64,000 nt of DNA from the NCBI GenBank assembly GCA_019925105.1, contig JAHGAU010000022.1, forward strand, positions 496,001-560,000, written 5' to 3'. The notes below the pieces were generated by a model. It was not told the origin of the DNA, did no database searches, and saw only the letters and a program-made list of their open reading frames with translations. Positions 24,950 to 36,236 of this stretch are shown here, in pieces (the stretch's first letter is position 1; each line of letters starts with the position of its first letter). The translations under genes and the position numbers were made by a program. The DNA is from Niebla homalea. Lineage: Eukaryota; Ascomycota; Lecanoromycetes; Lecanorales; Ramalinaceae.

Positions 24950-27900
24950 TCGATATAATGGCTCCTTAAGGCTTAACGCCCGTCTAAATTGTATAAAGGT
25001 CTTAATAAGTAAGGCCTTTATTAACCCGTTAATTACCTATTCCGTGGTATAAATATACTTAAGATTAATAATATTAACCTTAAGTTATTCCCGCAATTAG
25101 TATAATTGGATACCTATATACTTTGTCCTTACGTAATATACCGGGTTTTTAACCAGTATAATAGCCCCTTAATTATTACTATAGATTATAATAATAAGTA
25201 TATATTTAGATTTATTAAGTTATATTTATTTTAATAAATCCTTTAATTAAATAGCTTCCTTAATAATTTACGTTTATCCCGTATATTCGGCTTTATAGGT
25301 AAATAACGTTATAATCGGTTACTTTTTTAAAGATTAATAAATCGGTATATTCTTTACGTTAAAAAGGTAGTTTAAAGTTAACCTACGGGTAAAATCGGCC
25401 GTAAAATCGGAGTCGGTATATTTATTAAAAGCCTTAAGTTTACCCTTATATATTAATTAAAAGTATATAATAATCCGTAAATAACGTATAATTTATTTTA
25501 TATATAATTAATATTAATAAAACGGATTTACGGAATACCGGTTAATAACTATTATTATATAGGCTATATTAAGTTATATATTAAGTATAATATATATTAA
25601 TAAATTTATAGTTAATTAATATTATTATTTAAACTCCGGTTTTACTTAATAGCCCTTAAATAACGGTTCCGGCCTAAAATCGACTTATATAAATATATAT
25701 ATCGGGTAAGCTTTTTATTGGCCGTAATTTTATATTACCCTTTTAATATAAGCTTTTTAATTAAAATAAATTATTTAATTTTATTGATTTTAAGTAATAA
25801 TAATACTTAAATAATAACTTATTAAACTTAAGTTAAATATACGGAATTCTTAATTAAGTATAGTTTTTAAGTCTTAAATCCTTTACTTAAACGGATTAGT
25901 TATTAAGACGTTATTTATATATACGGTTATAATCGTACCGGTTTTAAGGTAAAGAAATACGTAATAATCCGTATAGATAAATTTAAAACCTTATATAACT
26001 ATAAACTCCTAGAAACGATTATATTATAACCGTAATAATTACTTTAATTTATATAGGCCCTTCTTAAGCTTATAATAAAGCTTCTTATCGTTTTTACCGG
26101 TCTTTTTTATCCTTTTAATTATTTTACGTATATTTCTTTTTTAATAAGACCGTAAAAGAACGTTATTTTAATATTTATTTACTTTAAATCTTAATTATTA
26201 ACCGCTATAAAAATAAAGAAAACTTTATAATTTATAAGTTTTATTATTGAGGTAAACGTCTTATTATAATTAATATTTTTACGTTATTTAAAGTTATATA
26301 TTACTTACCGGGTTTTATAATAAATTATATTATTATTAACTTTACGTTTAAAGGTATAAACTTACCGTCCTTATAGTATTATTATACCGGCGGGGATTTA
26401 ACTCCGTATAATTAAAACTTAAGTATTATTCTTTTTAAAAGAATTATATTTATTACCTTTTATTAATTCTTAATTTATCCGGGTATACTTATTTATTATA
26501 GTTTTTTTATAAGTTTTAAGCTTAATAAGTTCCGGGGTTATTTTAAAGGATATTAAAGTTAAAAAGTATAATAGTTTATCCTTATTATAAGTTAATAAAA
26601 CCGAGAAAAAGAATAAATTTAATAATATATTATATAGTTTATCCGGAAATATAAGGCCGGGGTTATCTTTAATTAAGTTCTTAATTTATTACCTTTATCC
26701 TTAATTATAATTAATCTTTAGGTCTTTAATCGTTAAACTTAAAGGGTTTAATAAAGCTATCCGTTAAGTAAGGACTATAATCGGATATATAAGTTATTTA
26801 GTAAAAATAAAGCTTATATTAATAATATCCGTCTTAATTAAACCGTAATTCCTAAATTTCTTTTTTAAATTAAAGTTTTATTAAAATTTTTTTATTTTCT
26901 TAAGCTCTTAAATTTAATTAATAAGCTTTTTATAATCTAAATTATTTAATAATATTACCTATCTTTCCTCGATATATACGTTATATATGTTCTTTACTAT
27001 AAGGTTAAACCGTTTTACCCGTAGATTAATTACCTTAAAGTATTTATTAATCCCTTTATTAAAACCTATTAAGATATATAGTTTTAACTTATTATTAAAC
27101 TTAACCCAATAACCTATAGTTCTTATATATATAATTAACCTTAAAGTCCATATATAAGATACGTCCGGTTTCTTATTATATTAAGTTTAATATAATATTA
27201 TTTTTTTAAGCCGTATATATAATATCTATATAATTATATAATTTACCGTTTAAATTAATTCCGATTAAAAGTTTTTAAATATACTTCCCGCTATCCGTAT
27301 AACTTTAATCTTTTTATTAATTTCCCGGTTAATTTTTTTATTAATTAAATTTTATTTAAGGCTTTTACGTATTATTATCTTAAAGATAATTTTATATTAT
27401 TTTAAATAATTTAAAAAGGCCTTAAACGTATATTTACCCTTATTATCGGCCTAAAAACGTTTAATTTTTTAATTTAGGGGTTATTTATATTTAACTTTAA
27501 ACTTTTTAAACCGTTAAATTACGTCCGATTTATATATTAACGGATAAACCTTTAATATTATAGTCTTATTATTACGGAAGGTTATATAATACGTTATTCC
27601 GTTATATTTTTAAGGATTAATTATCCTTAAAAAGTCCGTATAAATAAGCTTTAATAAGTTTTTTATAAATTTAAAATATCCCTTATATAATTAAGAATAT
27701 AACCGTCTAATAATATAATATATATAATAAGCGTTTTTAACTTTATTATTATTATAATATTTACGTTTAAGATCTATCTTAATTAATACGTTTATTAATT
27801 AAAATAATTTTTAAACTTTAAAATAACTTATATATATATATTAAATAAATATAGCTGAAAATACGTTAAACGCCGTTATAATAAGGGTAAATTCTTATAG

Positions 27901-29480
27901 GTTAATTATAAATAAGCCGTTTTATTTATTATAAATAAGCTTTTTTTAATTATACGTTATTATTTAAACCGTTTATATTATATTAAGTTAAGCTTTATAA
28001 TTTAAAAGTTATATCTTAAATATAAAATTAATTAAATTTATTAAAAAGTATATTATATCCGTAAATTTTACCTTAACGGGCTTATTATTTACCCTATATA
28101 TTATATAAATAATATTTATACCCCTTATATAATTTATTTTTATTAGCTTAAGCCTTAAAGATAAAGATTAATAAGGTTTTAATTCATTTTAAAAGAATCT
28201 TTTTTTATAAAAAATATATTAATTATAATTATTATTAAGGATTATTAACTTCTATAAATTTATTAAGGTAATCAATATTATTATCGTTAATTATTATATA
28301 TACGTTAATAAGTAAAAGTTTATTATTAAGAAATTTATAAATATAATAATTTTTTTAATAATTTTAAGCTTCTTAATATAGAACTTTATAAGCTTCTTTT
28401 TAAAATAAAAATCTTTATATTTATTTTTAATATATTTATTATTATATTCTTTTTAAATATAATATTAATAAATAAGTTTTTCTTAAGTTTTATTAAAAGT
28501 CTTTTTATTATAACCTTTTAACGTATCCTTATAAGCTTATATTAAAACGTTTAATTATTAAATAACCGTTTAAGCTTTTTTTATTATAAGTTTTTATATA
28601 ATATCGTAAAATTTAAGGGTACTTAAGCCTTATTATACTGCCGTTTAAGTAAGTATTAAGTATTACGTTTATTACGATTCCTTTAATTTATTTAAGAATA
28701 TTTAAATAATAAGGTAATCCGGGATAATTAAAAAGTTATTAATCGCCTTAATCTCAGTATAGACTTTTTAATGGCGGCTATTATATTTATCGATTATTAT
28801 ATTTAAGGTCTTTTATAAATTTATAAGTTCTTAAGTAAACTTTATATATAAATTAGACCCTTAAGGTTTATATTAATCCTTAAGTCTTTTTTAAATTATA
28901 TCCGGGTTTTCTATAATATTAATTAAATATTTAATATTAATATCGTAACGATTCTTTAAGGTTATATATACCTTAAGGATATTTTTCTCCTTTAGTTTTT
29001 AAAGGTTATTAATTATTATTTAATCCTTTATTTATTAACTTTACGATATTTATTACTATTAATTTATTAATAAAGGAATTAAGCTTAAAGGAAACCCCTT
29101 TATAATAAAGTCTTTTTAATTATTATCCTTAATAAAGTATACGGAAGATAATATTAATAAAATATTAATTATATTATAATTATTAAAAGTATTTAAGTTT
29201 AATAATATTTAATATATTAAAAATTTATTATTTAAGGGTAAAAAATGGCTTACGTTAAATAACGGTATTTAATTCTTAATATTTATATTTAACTTAAAGA
29301 TAATAATATTTAATAAATCGATTAAAGGTTCTTTAAACGTTTTTAAGTTAAAGTTATTATATAACTTTAACGTTTATAGTAATAAATAATCCCGATCTTT
29401 AACTTAATCTTTATTAATTAAATTAAGACGGTTTTCCTTTCTTAAATTTTTAAGTATAAAAGGAAAAAAGGTATTTTATA
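24950..29480 (-). pseudogene. Copia A2 gag-pol remnant (reverse)
   Basis: This is collinear with the forward copy at 9990-14530. The RNase H tail is near 24955-25140. RT is near 25450-26300, with the YVDD box as YINNVLI in the complement of about 25905-25935. Integrase is near 27180-27900. The protease to integrase-finger region is near 28200-28300, including about 50 bp that A1 lacks. Gag is inferred by position. Stops and Asp to Asn changes make it inactive. Confidence 0.72.
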
Positions 29481-30430
29481 TATAACGATATTACCAAATA
29501 ATAAAATTTAAATATTATATTTTATACGGGACTATTATATAATTTAAGGTAATAAATAATATAAGGTTTTATTAATTAAAGTATTCTTTATTTTAATTAA
29601 GATTAAAATGAAACTTTATAATATATTATAACGTTATATATATATCCTTAAAATTATTATCTTTTTTTACTTAAAGGCTTTTAATCTTTATAATTAAAGT
29701 GTTTAAGTTTATTTTAATTATTTTATTTTAGCTTAAAGACTTTAATTTTTATAATCCGTAATAAATAAGTTCGTTTTAAGTTTAATTATTTATTAAAGAA
29801 TTCTATAGTTAATTCTTAACCCCCCTTTTTTAAGGATTAATATTTACTTTAAAAGGTTTAGCCGTTAGTTATTTATTCCGTCCTATATTTGCTTTTTAAA
29901 ATTAAGTTAAAGCGAATAATTTCAGGTTATAATACGCTTAAATCCGAGTAATCTATCTTTAATTAATTTTAAAAAACTCGATTTTAATACGGTTTTTAAG
30001 GCTTTAAATTCGGTAAAGTTTTATAGTATATTTAATATTTATTTAACGTTTTAAATTTCCTATTTAAACTTTAATTAAGGCTTTACATATATATATTAAC
30101 CTTAAGGACCTTATGTCTCGGCTTTATTAATTTAACGTTAACTTAGCTTTCCGGCGTATAAACGTTTATAGCCCTTAATAGGGCTGGGAAATAACGGTCT
30201 ATATATTCTCGTTAATAAAATGTCCTTCCCTCTTAATTCAGGAATATAGGTAATTAAATAGGCTTCTCTATTTATAACCGTAGTATTATACGCCTGGTTA
30301 AGTCGATTTTTAGTAATATAGCCTGTATATAAGTATTATTTACGGGTATATTTTATACTATAAGTTTATTACCGTTTATAAGTTAAATTAAATATTAAGA
30401 AAACGTTATTTAAGCACTTAGACGCGTAAT

Positions 30431-30444
30431 CCGGGCTTATAACC
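30431..30444 (-). other. Primer-binding site of copia A2 (half tRNA-iMet)
   Basis: On the + strand ccgggcttataacc directly adjoins the 5' LTR at 30445. Initiator tRNA-Met carries GGGCTCATAACC across its anticodon arm. The single difference in that core, CTCATAA to CTTATAA, is a CpA to TpA change, as expected from RIP. Priming by an internally cleaved initiator tRNA is known for Drosophila copia. Confidence 0.75.
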
Positions 30445-30606
30445 TATTAAAGTTAAGAGGTATAAGTTGCTTAATTATTACTATGTATAAAGTAAGACTA
30501 TATATAAGGCTATATGCCGCTATCCTACTCGGGTCTAGCACGTCCGCCTTATCTAATCTGATCCGCGTCACGTAATCTCCCAAGTGGCGATCCTGCACAT
30601 TCAACA
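30445..30606 (-). repeat. 5' LTR of copia A2
   Basis: This 162 bp family A LTR in reverse ends atcctgcacattcaaca. It keeps CpA at its outer end. Confidence 0.9.
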
Positions 30607-30611
30607 AAAAT
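30607..30611 (+). repeat. Target-site duplication of copia A2, right copy (aaaat)
   Basis: This matches 24512-24516. The A1 sequence resumes here. Confidence 0.85.
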
Positions 30612-31141
30612 CAGGTTAAAGCGAGTAATTTTAGGTTATAATACGCTTAAATTTAAGTAATTTATCTTTAATTAATCTTAAAAAAATTCAATTTTAATAT
30701 AATCTTTAAGGCTTTAAACTCGGTAAAGTTCTATAATATATTTAATATTTATTTAACGTCTCGAATTTCTTACTTAAACCCCGGTTAAGGCTTTACGTAT
30801 ATATATTAACCTTAAGGGCCCTATATCTTAACTCTATTAACTTAATACCGGCTTAATTTCTCCGGCGTATAAACGTTTACGGCCTTTAATAGGGTTAGGA
30901 AATAACGGTTTATATATTTTCGTTAATAAAACGTCCTCCTTTCTCGATTTAGGAATATAGGTAATTAAATAGGCTTTTCTATTTATAACCGTAATATTAT
31001 ACGCCTGGTTAAGTTGATTTTTAATAATATAGCTTACGTATAGGTATCGTTTACGGGTATATCTTGTACTATAAGTTTACCATTGTTTATAAGCCAATTT
31101 AAATATTAAGAAGACGTTATTTAAATACCTAGACGCATAGT

Positions 31142-31155
31142 CCGGGCTTATAACC
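31142..31155 (-). other. Primer-binding site of copia A1 (half tRNA-iMet)
   Basis: The segment ccgggcttataacc directly adjoins the 5' LTR at 31156 and is identical to the A2 site. Confidence 0.75.
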
Positions 31156-31317
31156 TGTTAAAATTAAAAGGTGTAAGTTACTTAATTATTACTATATACA
31201 AAGTGAGACTATATATAAGGCCATATGCCGCTATCCCACTTGGGTTTAGCACGTCCGCCTTATCTAATCTGATCCGCGTCACGTGATCTCCCAAGTGGCG
31301 ATCCTGCATATTCAACA
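31156..31317 (-). repeat. 5' LTR of copia A1
   Basis: This 162 bp family A LTR in reverse ends atcctgcatattcaaca. The right flank is the second ataaa duplication (31318-31322), and family B RNase H resumes there. Confidence 0.9.
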
Positions 31318-31433
31318 ATAAATAGGTGGAACTCATATACTATCCTACCGATAATATGGTAGCGGATGGTTTTATAAAGCCATTATTAAGGGACGCTTTT
31401 CAAAAATTCAGAAATCATATGGGACTGGAATAA
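31318..31433 (+). pseudogene. Copia RNase H tail, family B copy 1, second part
   Basis: This continues 18642-19205 across the nested insertions. It reads YPTDNMVADGFIKPLLRD from about 31351 and then ends at a TAA at 31431-31433. It is the classic copia C-terminus (IPTDDMVADGFTKPL) with one Thr to Ile and one Asp to Asn change. This short tail is one of the best preserved coding pieces in the window. Confidence 0.85.
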
Positions 31434-31582
31434 CTACACCTTAGGATAAATATACCCCTTACTAGTAAAGTTAAGATAACTATACCCGTTACTACGGTAA
31501 TACGGTTTAGTGGGAGCTTTTATACCTTGCTTGGTGGATGGTACGGTGTTATAGTATTATAAAGCTATTAATCGAATAGGAG
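31434..31582 (+). other. Copia family B 3' untranslated region and polypurine tract
   Basis: This stretch between the pol stop and the LTR ends in gaataggag, a purine run just before the LTR. It is collinear with about 33108-33263 in copy 2, where the purine run is aagtgggag. Confidence 0.65.
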
Positions 31583-31721
31583 TGTTAGAAGTGTAGAAGG
31601 TAGAGATTTCGGCTATTATTAAAGGAGGCTAGCCTAGTACCTGGACTGCTCATAGATAGATCGCTCAGCACCTTATATAGTATTTACTCAACTAAGCAAG
31701 TTATACCCTACCATTTCAACA
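31583..31721 (+). repeat. 3' LTR of copia family B copy 1 (139 bp)
   Basis: It begins tgttagaagtgtagaagg and ends ctaccatttcaaca. It matches 33264-33405 and the reverse complement of 31767-31907. Confidence 0.85.
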
Positions 31722-31907
31722 TAGTTACTAAGCGCAGTAATAAGTCAATAAGCCGGGCTTATAACCTCTTGAAATAATAAAATATAACTTGCTTAGTTAA
31801 ATACTAAGGTATATAAGGTGCTAAGCGATCTATCTATAAGAAGTCCAGGTAGTAGGCTAGTCCCCTTTTGGTAATAGCCGAGGTCTCTGCCTTCTGCACT
31901 TCTGAAA
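31722..31907 (-). mobile_element. Copia family B, reverse 5' end remnant (PBS and 5' LTR)
   Basis: A 141 bp family B LTR in reverse (31767-31907) is preceded on the + strand by ccgggcttataacc (31753-31766), the half tRNA-iMet primer site, and 31 bp of 5' interior. It therefore is the 5' end of a reverse element cut off after about 45 bp. It faces the forward LTR at 31583-31721, forming an inverted pair about 46 bp apart. On the right it breaks a family C RNase H. Confidence 0.78.
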
Positions 31908-32599
31908 TTAAGGCCAAGTGCCTTACGGAACCCTTTAAAGGACTGGTATAATAAGGGCTTTATTAGGCTGTCGGCGACTTACTTATACGTCGGGATATAC
32001 TCTAGATTTACCCGGTCATTATTTATATTTTCTTAAAGCTAGTATTATTAAATATGAATATGCTTAATCCGGGTATAAAATACCGGGTTCTTAATAAAAG
32101 CTATAGCGCTTTATTTGTTTCCGTAAATAATAATAAGGTAATAAAAAAGGTTCCCGGCTTAATATAATTTAATTTTACTTAGAAGTTATTTTAAGTTATA
32201 GGGCTTTTTTAATTATTTATATTTATCTTATATATTCCGTTTTATGAATAAAAAGGGTACCCGTAATTTAATGCTTAAATTATTAGTTAATCGCAATATT
32301 TTTAATATTAAATACGTAACCTATAATAAACCTCCGGGTTAAATTCATATTAAATTCGGAATCAATACAATTATTAAGAGCTTTTAATTTACCCTAATAT
32401 ATTAACTAGAAAATAACGGTAACATAAAAATAATATAAAATTCTTTTTATTAACTTTCAATAATATATAATAAAATTTAAGGTATATTAATTAAATATTA
32501 AAACGGAATAAATGATATTTAAGTGAATCTAAAATAGAATATATATTAAAAACCCTATAATTAATTAATATTTCTTCCTAAAAATTGAATTAATCTTAT
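31908..32599 (-). pseudogene. Copia RNase H and RT end fragment, family C, reverse
   Basis: The reverse complement is collinear with family C at about 1368-2050. It contains the GYVFNI segment in the complement near 32300-32325, text corresponding to the KHIDI region near 32040-32060, and the VADGLTKAL region near 31940-31985 (complement of aagggctttattaggctgtcggcgac). It is interrupted on the left by a family B LTR and joined on the right to forward family B coding sequence at the motif entry aaccggcgac. Confidence 0.68.
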
Positions 32600-33107
32600 A
32601 ACCTTTAACCGGCGACCTATAAATACGTCGGTCCACCTTCGGGTATATTTTTAATTTAGGAGATATAGTTATTAATTAATCTTTAAAACGTTAATTAATA
32701 ATAGTTTTATTTACTTATACGTTATTAAAGAAGCGATCTGGCTTAAATGGTTATTAACTTGGTTTACTAAAGTTACCCAGAATCCAACGGTATTATGAAC
32801 CCTTAAGGATAAGGATATTATATTGAATTACGTTTTTTTTAGCTAGCCTGAACTTAATATTAAGGCTTTTACCTTTAATACGGTAATCTTCTATAATAAT
32901 TAAAAAACGATTATATTAATAAAGGACCTTATAAACCACTTAAAGACGAAGTATATATATATATTAAGTATTACTTCCTTCGGGAGTATATAGCCAACAA
33001 ATAGGTAAAGCTGATATATTATTTTACCGGTAATATAGTAGTTAATAACTTAATAAAGCGTTATTAAGGGACGCTATTTAAAAATTCAGAAATTATTTAA
33101 AACTAAA
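32600..33107 (+). pseudogene. Copia RNase H remnant, family B copy 2
   Basis: It opens with TGDL*IRRSTFGYIFNLG at about 32605-32658, the RNase H entry motif. AINWSLK is decayed near 32665-32690. Text matching KHIDIKYYF is near 32940-32975, and the VADGFTKAL-like tail near 33035-33065 has Val-Asn for Ala-Asp changes. Multiple TAA/TAG stops are present. It is more heavily mutated than the tail at 31318-31433. Confidence 0.75.
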
Positions 33108-33263
33108 ATAATTATACCTCTAGAGTTTCAGATATACCCCTTGCTATTAAAGTTGGGATAGATATACCCGTTATTACGGTGATACGGTTTAATAAAAGCT
33201 TTTACTCCTTACTAATAGATGGTACGGTATTATAATATTATAAAGCTACTGATTAAGTGGGAG

Positions 33264-33405
33264 TATCAGAAGTATAGAAGGCAGAGACCGTCATTATTAC
33301 CAAAAGGGGGCTAGCCAACTTCCTGGACTTCTTATAGATAGATATCGCTCAGCACCTTACATAGTACTTACTTAACTAAGCAAGTTACATCCTACCATTT
33401 CAACA
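33264..33405 (+). repeat. 3' LTR of copia family B copy 2 (142 bp)
   Basis: It begins tatcagaagtatagaaggc and ends cctaccatttcaaca. It matches 31583-31721 with insertions of a few bases. Confidence 0.85.
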
Positions 33406-36199
33406 ATATTAATTATATGTTTAATTATTATATCTAATAAAAAACCGATGATTGTTAATATTCGGAGTTATTAAATTAAATACTAAAGTAATATTGATAT
33501 AAGCAATATAATTTGTTATTAATGTTTCTTAACGTAACTTTATTAAAATTAAAAGAATTTAATTTTAAGTTAAATTAATATTTCGATAATGTATTTACGG
33601 AATTTATAAGTGAATCAATTAACCGTTTTATTTAAGTTTTTTATTACTTATTGAAACTCCCTGGTTAACTTAATATATAAGTTTAAGTTCTAAAGTTTAA
33701 AATATATAATAAGGATAATTTAAATTTCTTAAGTTATATTTAATTTATTTATAAAATAACGTATATTTTCTTTATAATAAGGTTTAATAACGGTTATAAC
33801 TTTAAGTTTAGCTTTAATAATTATAAACTTATAAATGGTTTTAAGGATTAATTAATTTTTAACTTACCGGTTTCATAATACTTATTAACGTTATTTAACT
33901 AATAGAGGAATTATTCAAAAGAAAAATTCCCGGAGGTAAGATTTTTTAATTTTAAGGGTCATCTTCAATTAAAAAAAAAAATAGGAGTTTAAGGTCTTTA
34001 AATTTATATTTACTTATAGAGAAATATTAATTCTTTAATTAAACTTAAATTTAAAATTAAGGTTAAATAAAAATTTAAATAAGTTTTTTAACTTTAAAGA
34101 TTTTAATTTTAATTAATATTTAATTAATAAATTATTAAGAATAAAAGGTATTATTAATACGTAAAAGGCAATCTTTTACTTTTTAATATTTAACGTAAAG
34201 AATCATTAAATAAGTATTAAGGTTATTAATCAGATATTTACTTCGTTACTTAAGGTTTAAACTCAAGATATAATTATCCGGATACTTAAACTTAAACATT
34301 ATTTGCGATACGTATTTCATAATACGGGTTATTTAATATTATAGATTTTTTATATACAGTTTACCCTGGGCCCTTAACTTTTTCTCGTTTTTTACCTTAA
34401 TATTTTCCTTCGTTATTAATAATTAATTAATACCCTTTTTTCATTAAAGATTTTACACTTTAATAATAAACATTTAGAAAATTCAATAATAAATTTAACA
34501 ATAAAGCAGTCTTTTATTCAACGTATAGATCAAAGACCCCACGAAATAATATCTGAAATCTTAAGAAATTATAAGAACATTCGATTAAACGGTAAGCAAT
34601 CTTCCACCCCACTACTATACAGCTATTGAAGACAAGTAAAAGTAGCAATTAACAAAGCTTTTATAATTGCGTACGTTTATCTCCGGCTAACGTAATTTAT
34701 AGATATTTATTAAGATTAATATAAGTTTACTTGATAAATCTTTAATTACCGAGTTATTATATTATATTTATATTAATATTTTTCTTTCAGAATTGAATCC
34801 TTAATTATTCGGTTTTAATACTTTATTTCGTTTCCTTATACTTATTATAACTCCTTTAAATCCTTTTATTAAGCTACGTTATAATATAAGCAATATAGCC
34901 CCTATTAAATGAAATTAAAGTTCTATAATAATGGTTACTTAATATTAATAGGTTCATAGGAATCAATATTACGGAGTTAAAGATTAATTAATTTATTTAA
35001 GAGTTCTTCTTAAGTTAATATATCTAATTATTGAAAAGCACGCCTTATAGTAACGCTTTCTTCTTAAAAGATTATTTCGGTCCTTAAGACTTAATCCTAA
35101 AAAACATTAATATTTCACAAATAACGTTTAACCGGTATATTACGTAATTATCGAGATTAAATACATTTTACTTAAGGAATATAAAAAATAAACAGGAAAT
35201 ATAACGTAAGTAATTACTTTTACCAGGTTTACCGATCCGTATAGTTTAATCATTATTATTTTATTATTAAAATTCAACTAAGTAACGCTTTATTTAACCT
35301 GAATATTATTATAATAGTTATCTTTATATACCGTAAATAAGAAAAACTTAACCTTATATTTTAACGGTAAAGCTTAATTAACCCGTTTTTACGTATTAAT
35401 ATTCCTTCTAAATATTTAATTTTACGTAATACCTTTATTATTTCTATAAAAAGCGCTTTAAAATATTATAAGTTATATAAATAATAAAAGAAATATCTAA
35501 TACATAAAACCGTATTTAAAAATAATAAATAAACGTTAATAAGAAAAAGGTAAATGAATTTAATAATTAAGATTGGATTTATTAATTAAAAGGCTTAAAT
35601 CAAATAACGTCGTTTTCTTAAGGCGTAATAATTTATTAAAGGTATTAATCCGTACTCTTTATAATTAATTTAACCGTTATAATTTCCGACTTTAAATTCA
35701 TATAAATATACTTACTTTTATATTAAATAACTTTTATTTTCTTAAAAAGGAAGATAATTAACGGGTTTTCATTAAAATTAAATTAAAGTTTTTATATATC
35801 TTTAAATATAAAGTAACGCAAATTATTTAAACGAAAAATAGTCTTAAATTTATTTAGTGGCATATAAGAGACTTCCTCTTTTTATTCTTTAAGGAGAATA
35901 ACGAACTTTTCGCGCTTTTTATACCTTAAAATAAACTATTCTTAACCTGGATAAATAACTCTTAAATACTTAAGCGAATTTTTAAGAAATCAATATAAGA
36001 ATATCTCCTTTTTTAAATAAACGATGAAAAAGGATTTTATTTTATTTTAAAGGTGTAATTAAACACCTAGCTTAAAGAGTCTTAAAAAAACAATAATGAT
36101 AATTATTTTCACAAGCTTTTAATCGCTTATATTAATTAAACTATTAAGGACGATTAACCTTAAAGACAATAAACCAGTATAGACCGCCCCTTTTATAAT
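33406..36199. other. Unassigned AT-rich sequence, older host of LINE copy 2
   Basis: No reading frame or repeat could be identified with confidence. About 34430-34680 is less decayed and keeps many CpA on the + strand with few TpG. The complement of about 35580-35700 gives text faintly like a Ty3/gypsy RT start (LLRLKKTTLFDLS), too weak to call. The rest is plain AT-rich DNA. Confidence 0.4.
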
Positions 36200-36213
36200 A
36201 TATAAACCCGGAT
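36200..36213 (+). repeat. Target-site duplication of LINE copy 2, left (14 bp)
   Basis: atataaacccggat is repeated at 41996-42009 directly after the TCAA tail. Its last base pair may overlap the tail. Confidence 0.85.
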
Positions 36214-36236
36214 ATATAACTTAATATAGCTAAAAA

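Larger units (their letters stand above)
24517..30606 (-). mobile_element. Ty1/copia family A, copy A2 (reverse), complete and nested in A1
   Basis: This 6,090 bp element has two full 162 bp LTRs, a primer-binding site, a polypurine tract and a 5 bp duplication (aaaat). It lies within the 5' untranslated interior of A1, in the same orientation, which makes it the youngest of the three layers at this locus. Its LTRs and the minisatellite keep more C and G than those of A1, but the coding part is fully RIP-mutated. Confidence 0.92.
19206..31317 (-). mobile_element. Ty1/copia family A, copy A1 (reverse), split by copy A2
   Basis: This is a full-length element with 162 bp LTRs at both ends and a 5 bp target duplication (ataaa), inserted in the RNase H of family B copy 1. 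Its own sequence is 19206-24516 plus 30612-31317, about 6.0 kb. The gap is filled by a second copy of the same family in the same orientation. Interior order on the reverse strand is PBS (31142-31155), 5' region, gag-pol, minisatellite remnant, PPT and 3' LTR. The A1 interior lacks about 50 bp near 22880 that is present in A2 and the forward copy. Confidence 0.9.
32600..33405 (+). mobile_element. Copia family B copy 2, 3' end (RNase H and LTR)
   Basis: This is a 5'-truncated family B fragment: the RNase H remnant, the 3' untranslated part, a polypurine tract (aagtgggag, 33255-33263) and a 142 bp LTR. It is collinear with 18797-19205 plus 31318-31721, which supports the reconstruction of family B copy 1 across the nest. 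Confidence 0.82.

Noticed and set aside
30431..30444. tRNA gene suggested by the match to initiator tRNA-Met
   Set aside because: Only 12-14 bases match and they adjoin an LTR exactly. There is no acceptor stem or other tRNA arm, so it is a primer-binding site.
35580..35700. Possible Ty3/gypsy RT start on the - strand
   Set aside because: Only a short text (LLRLKKTTLFDLS) is suggestive. The YxDD box and other RT motifs could not be found in order nearby.
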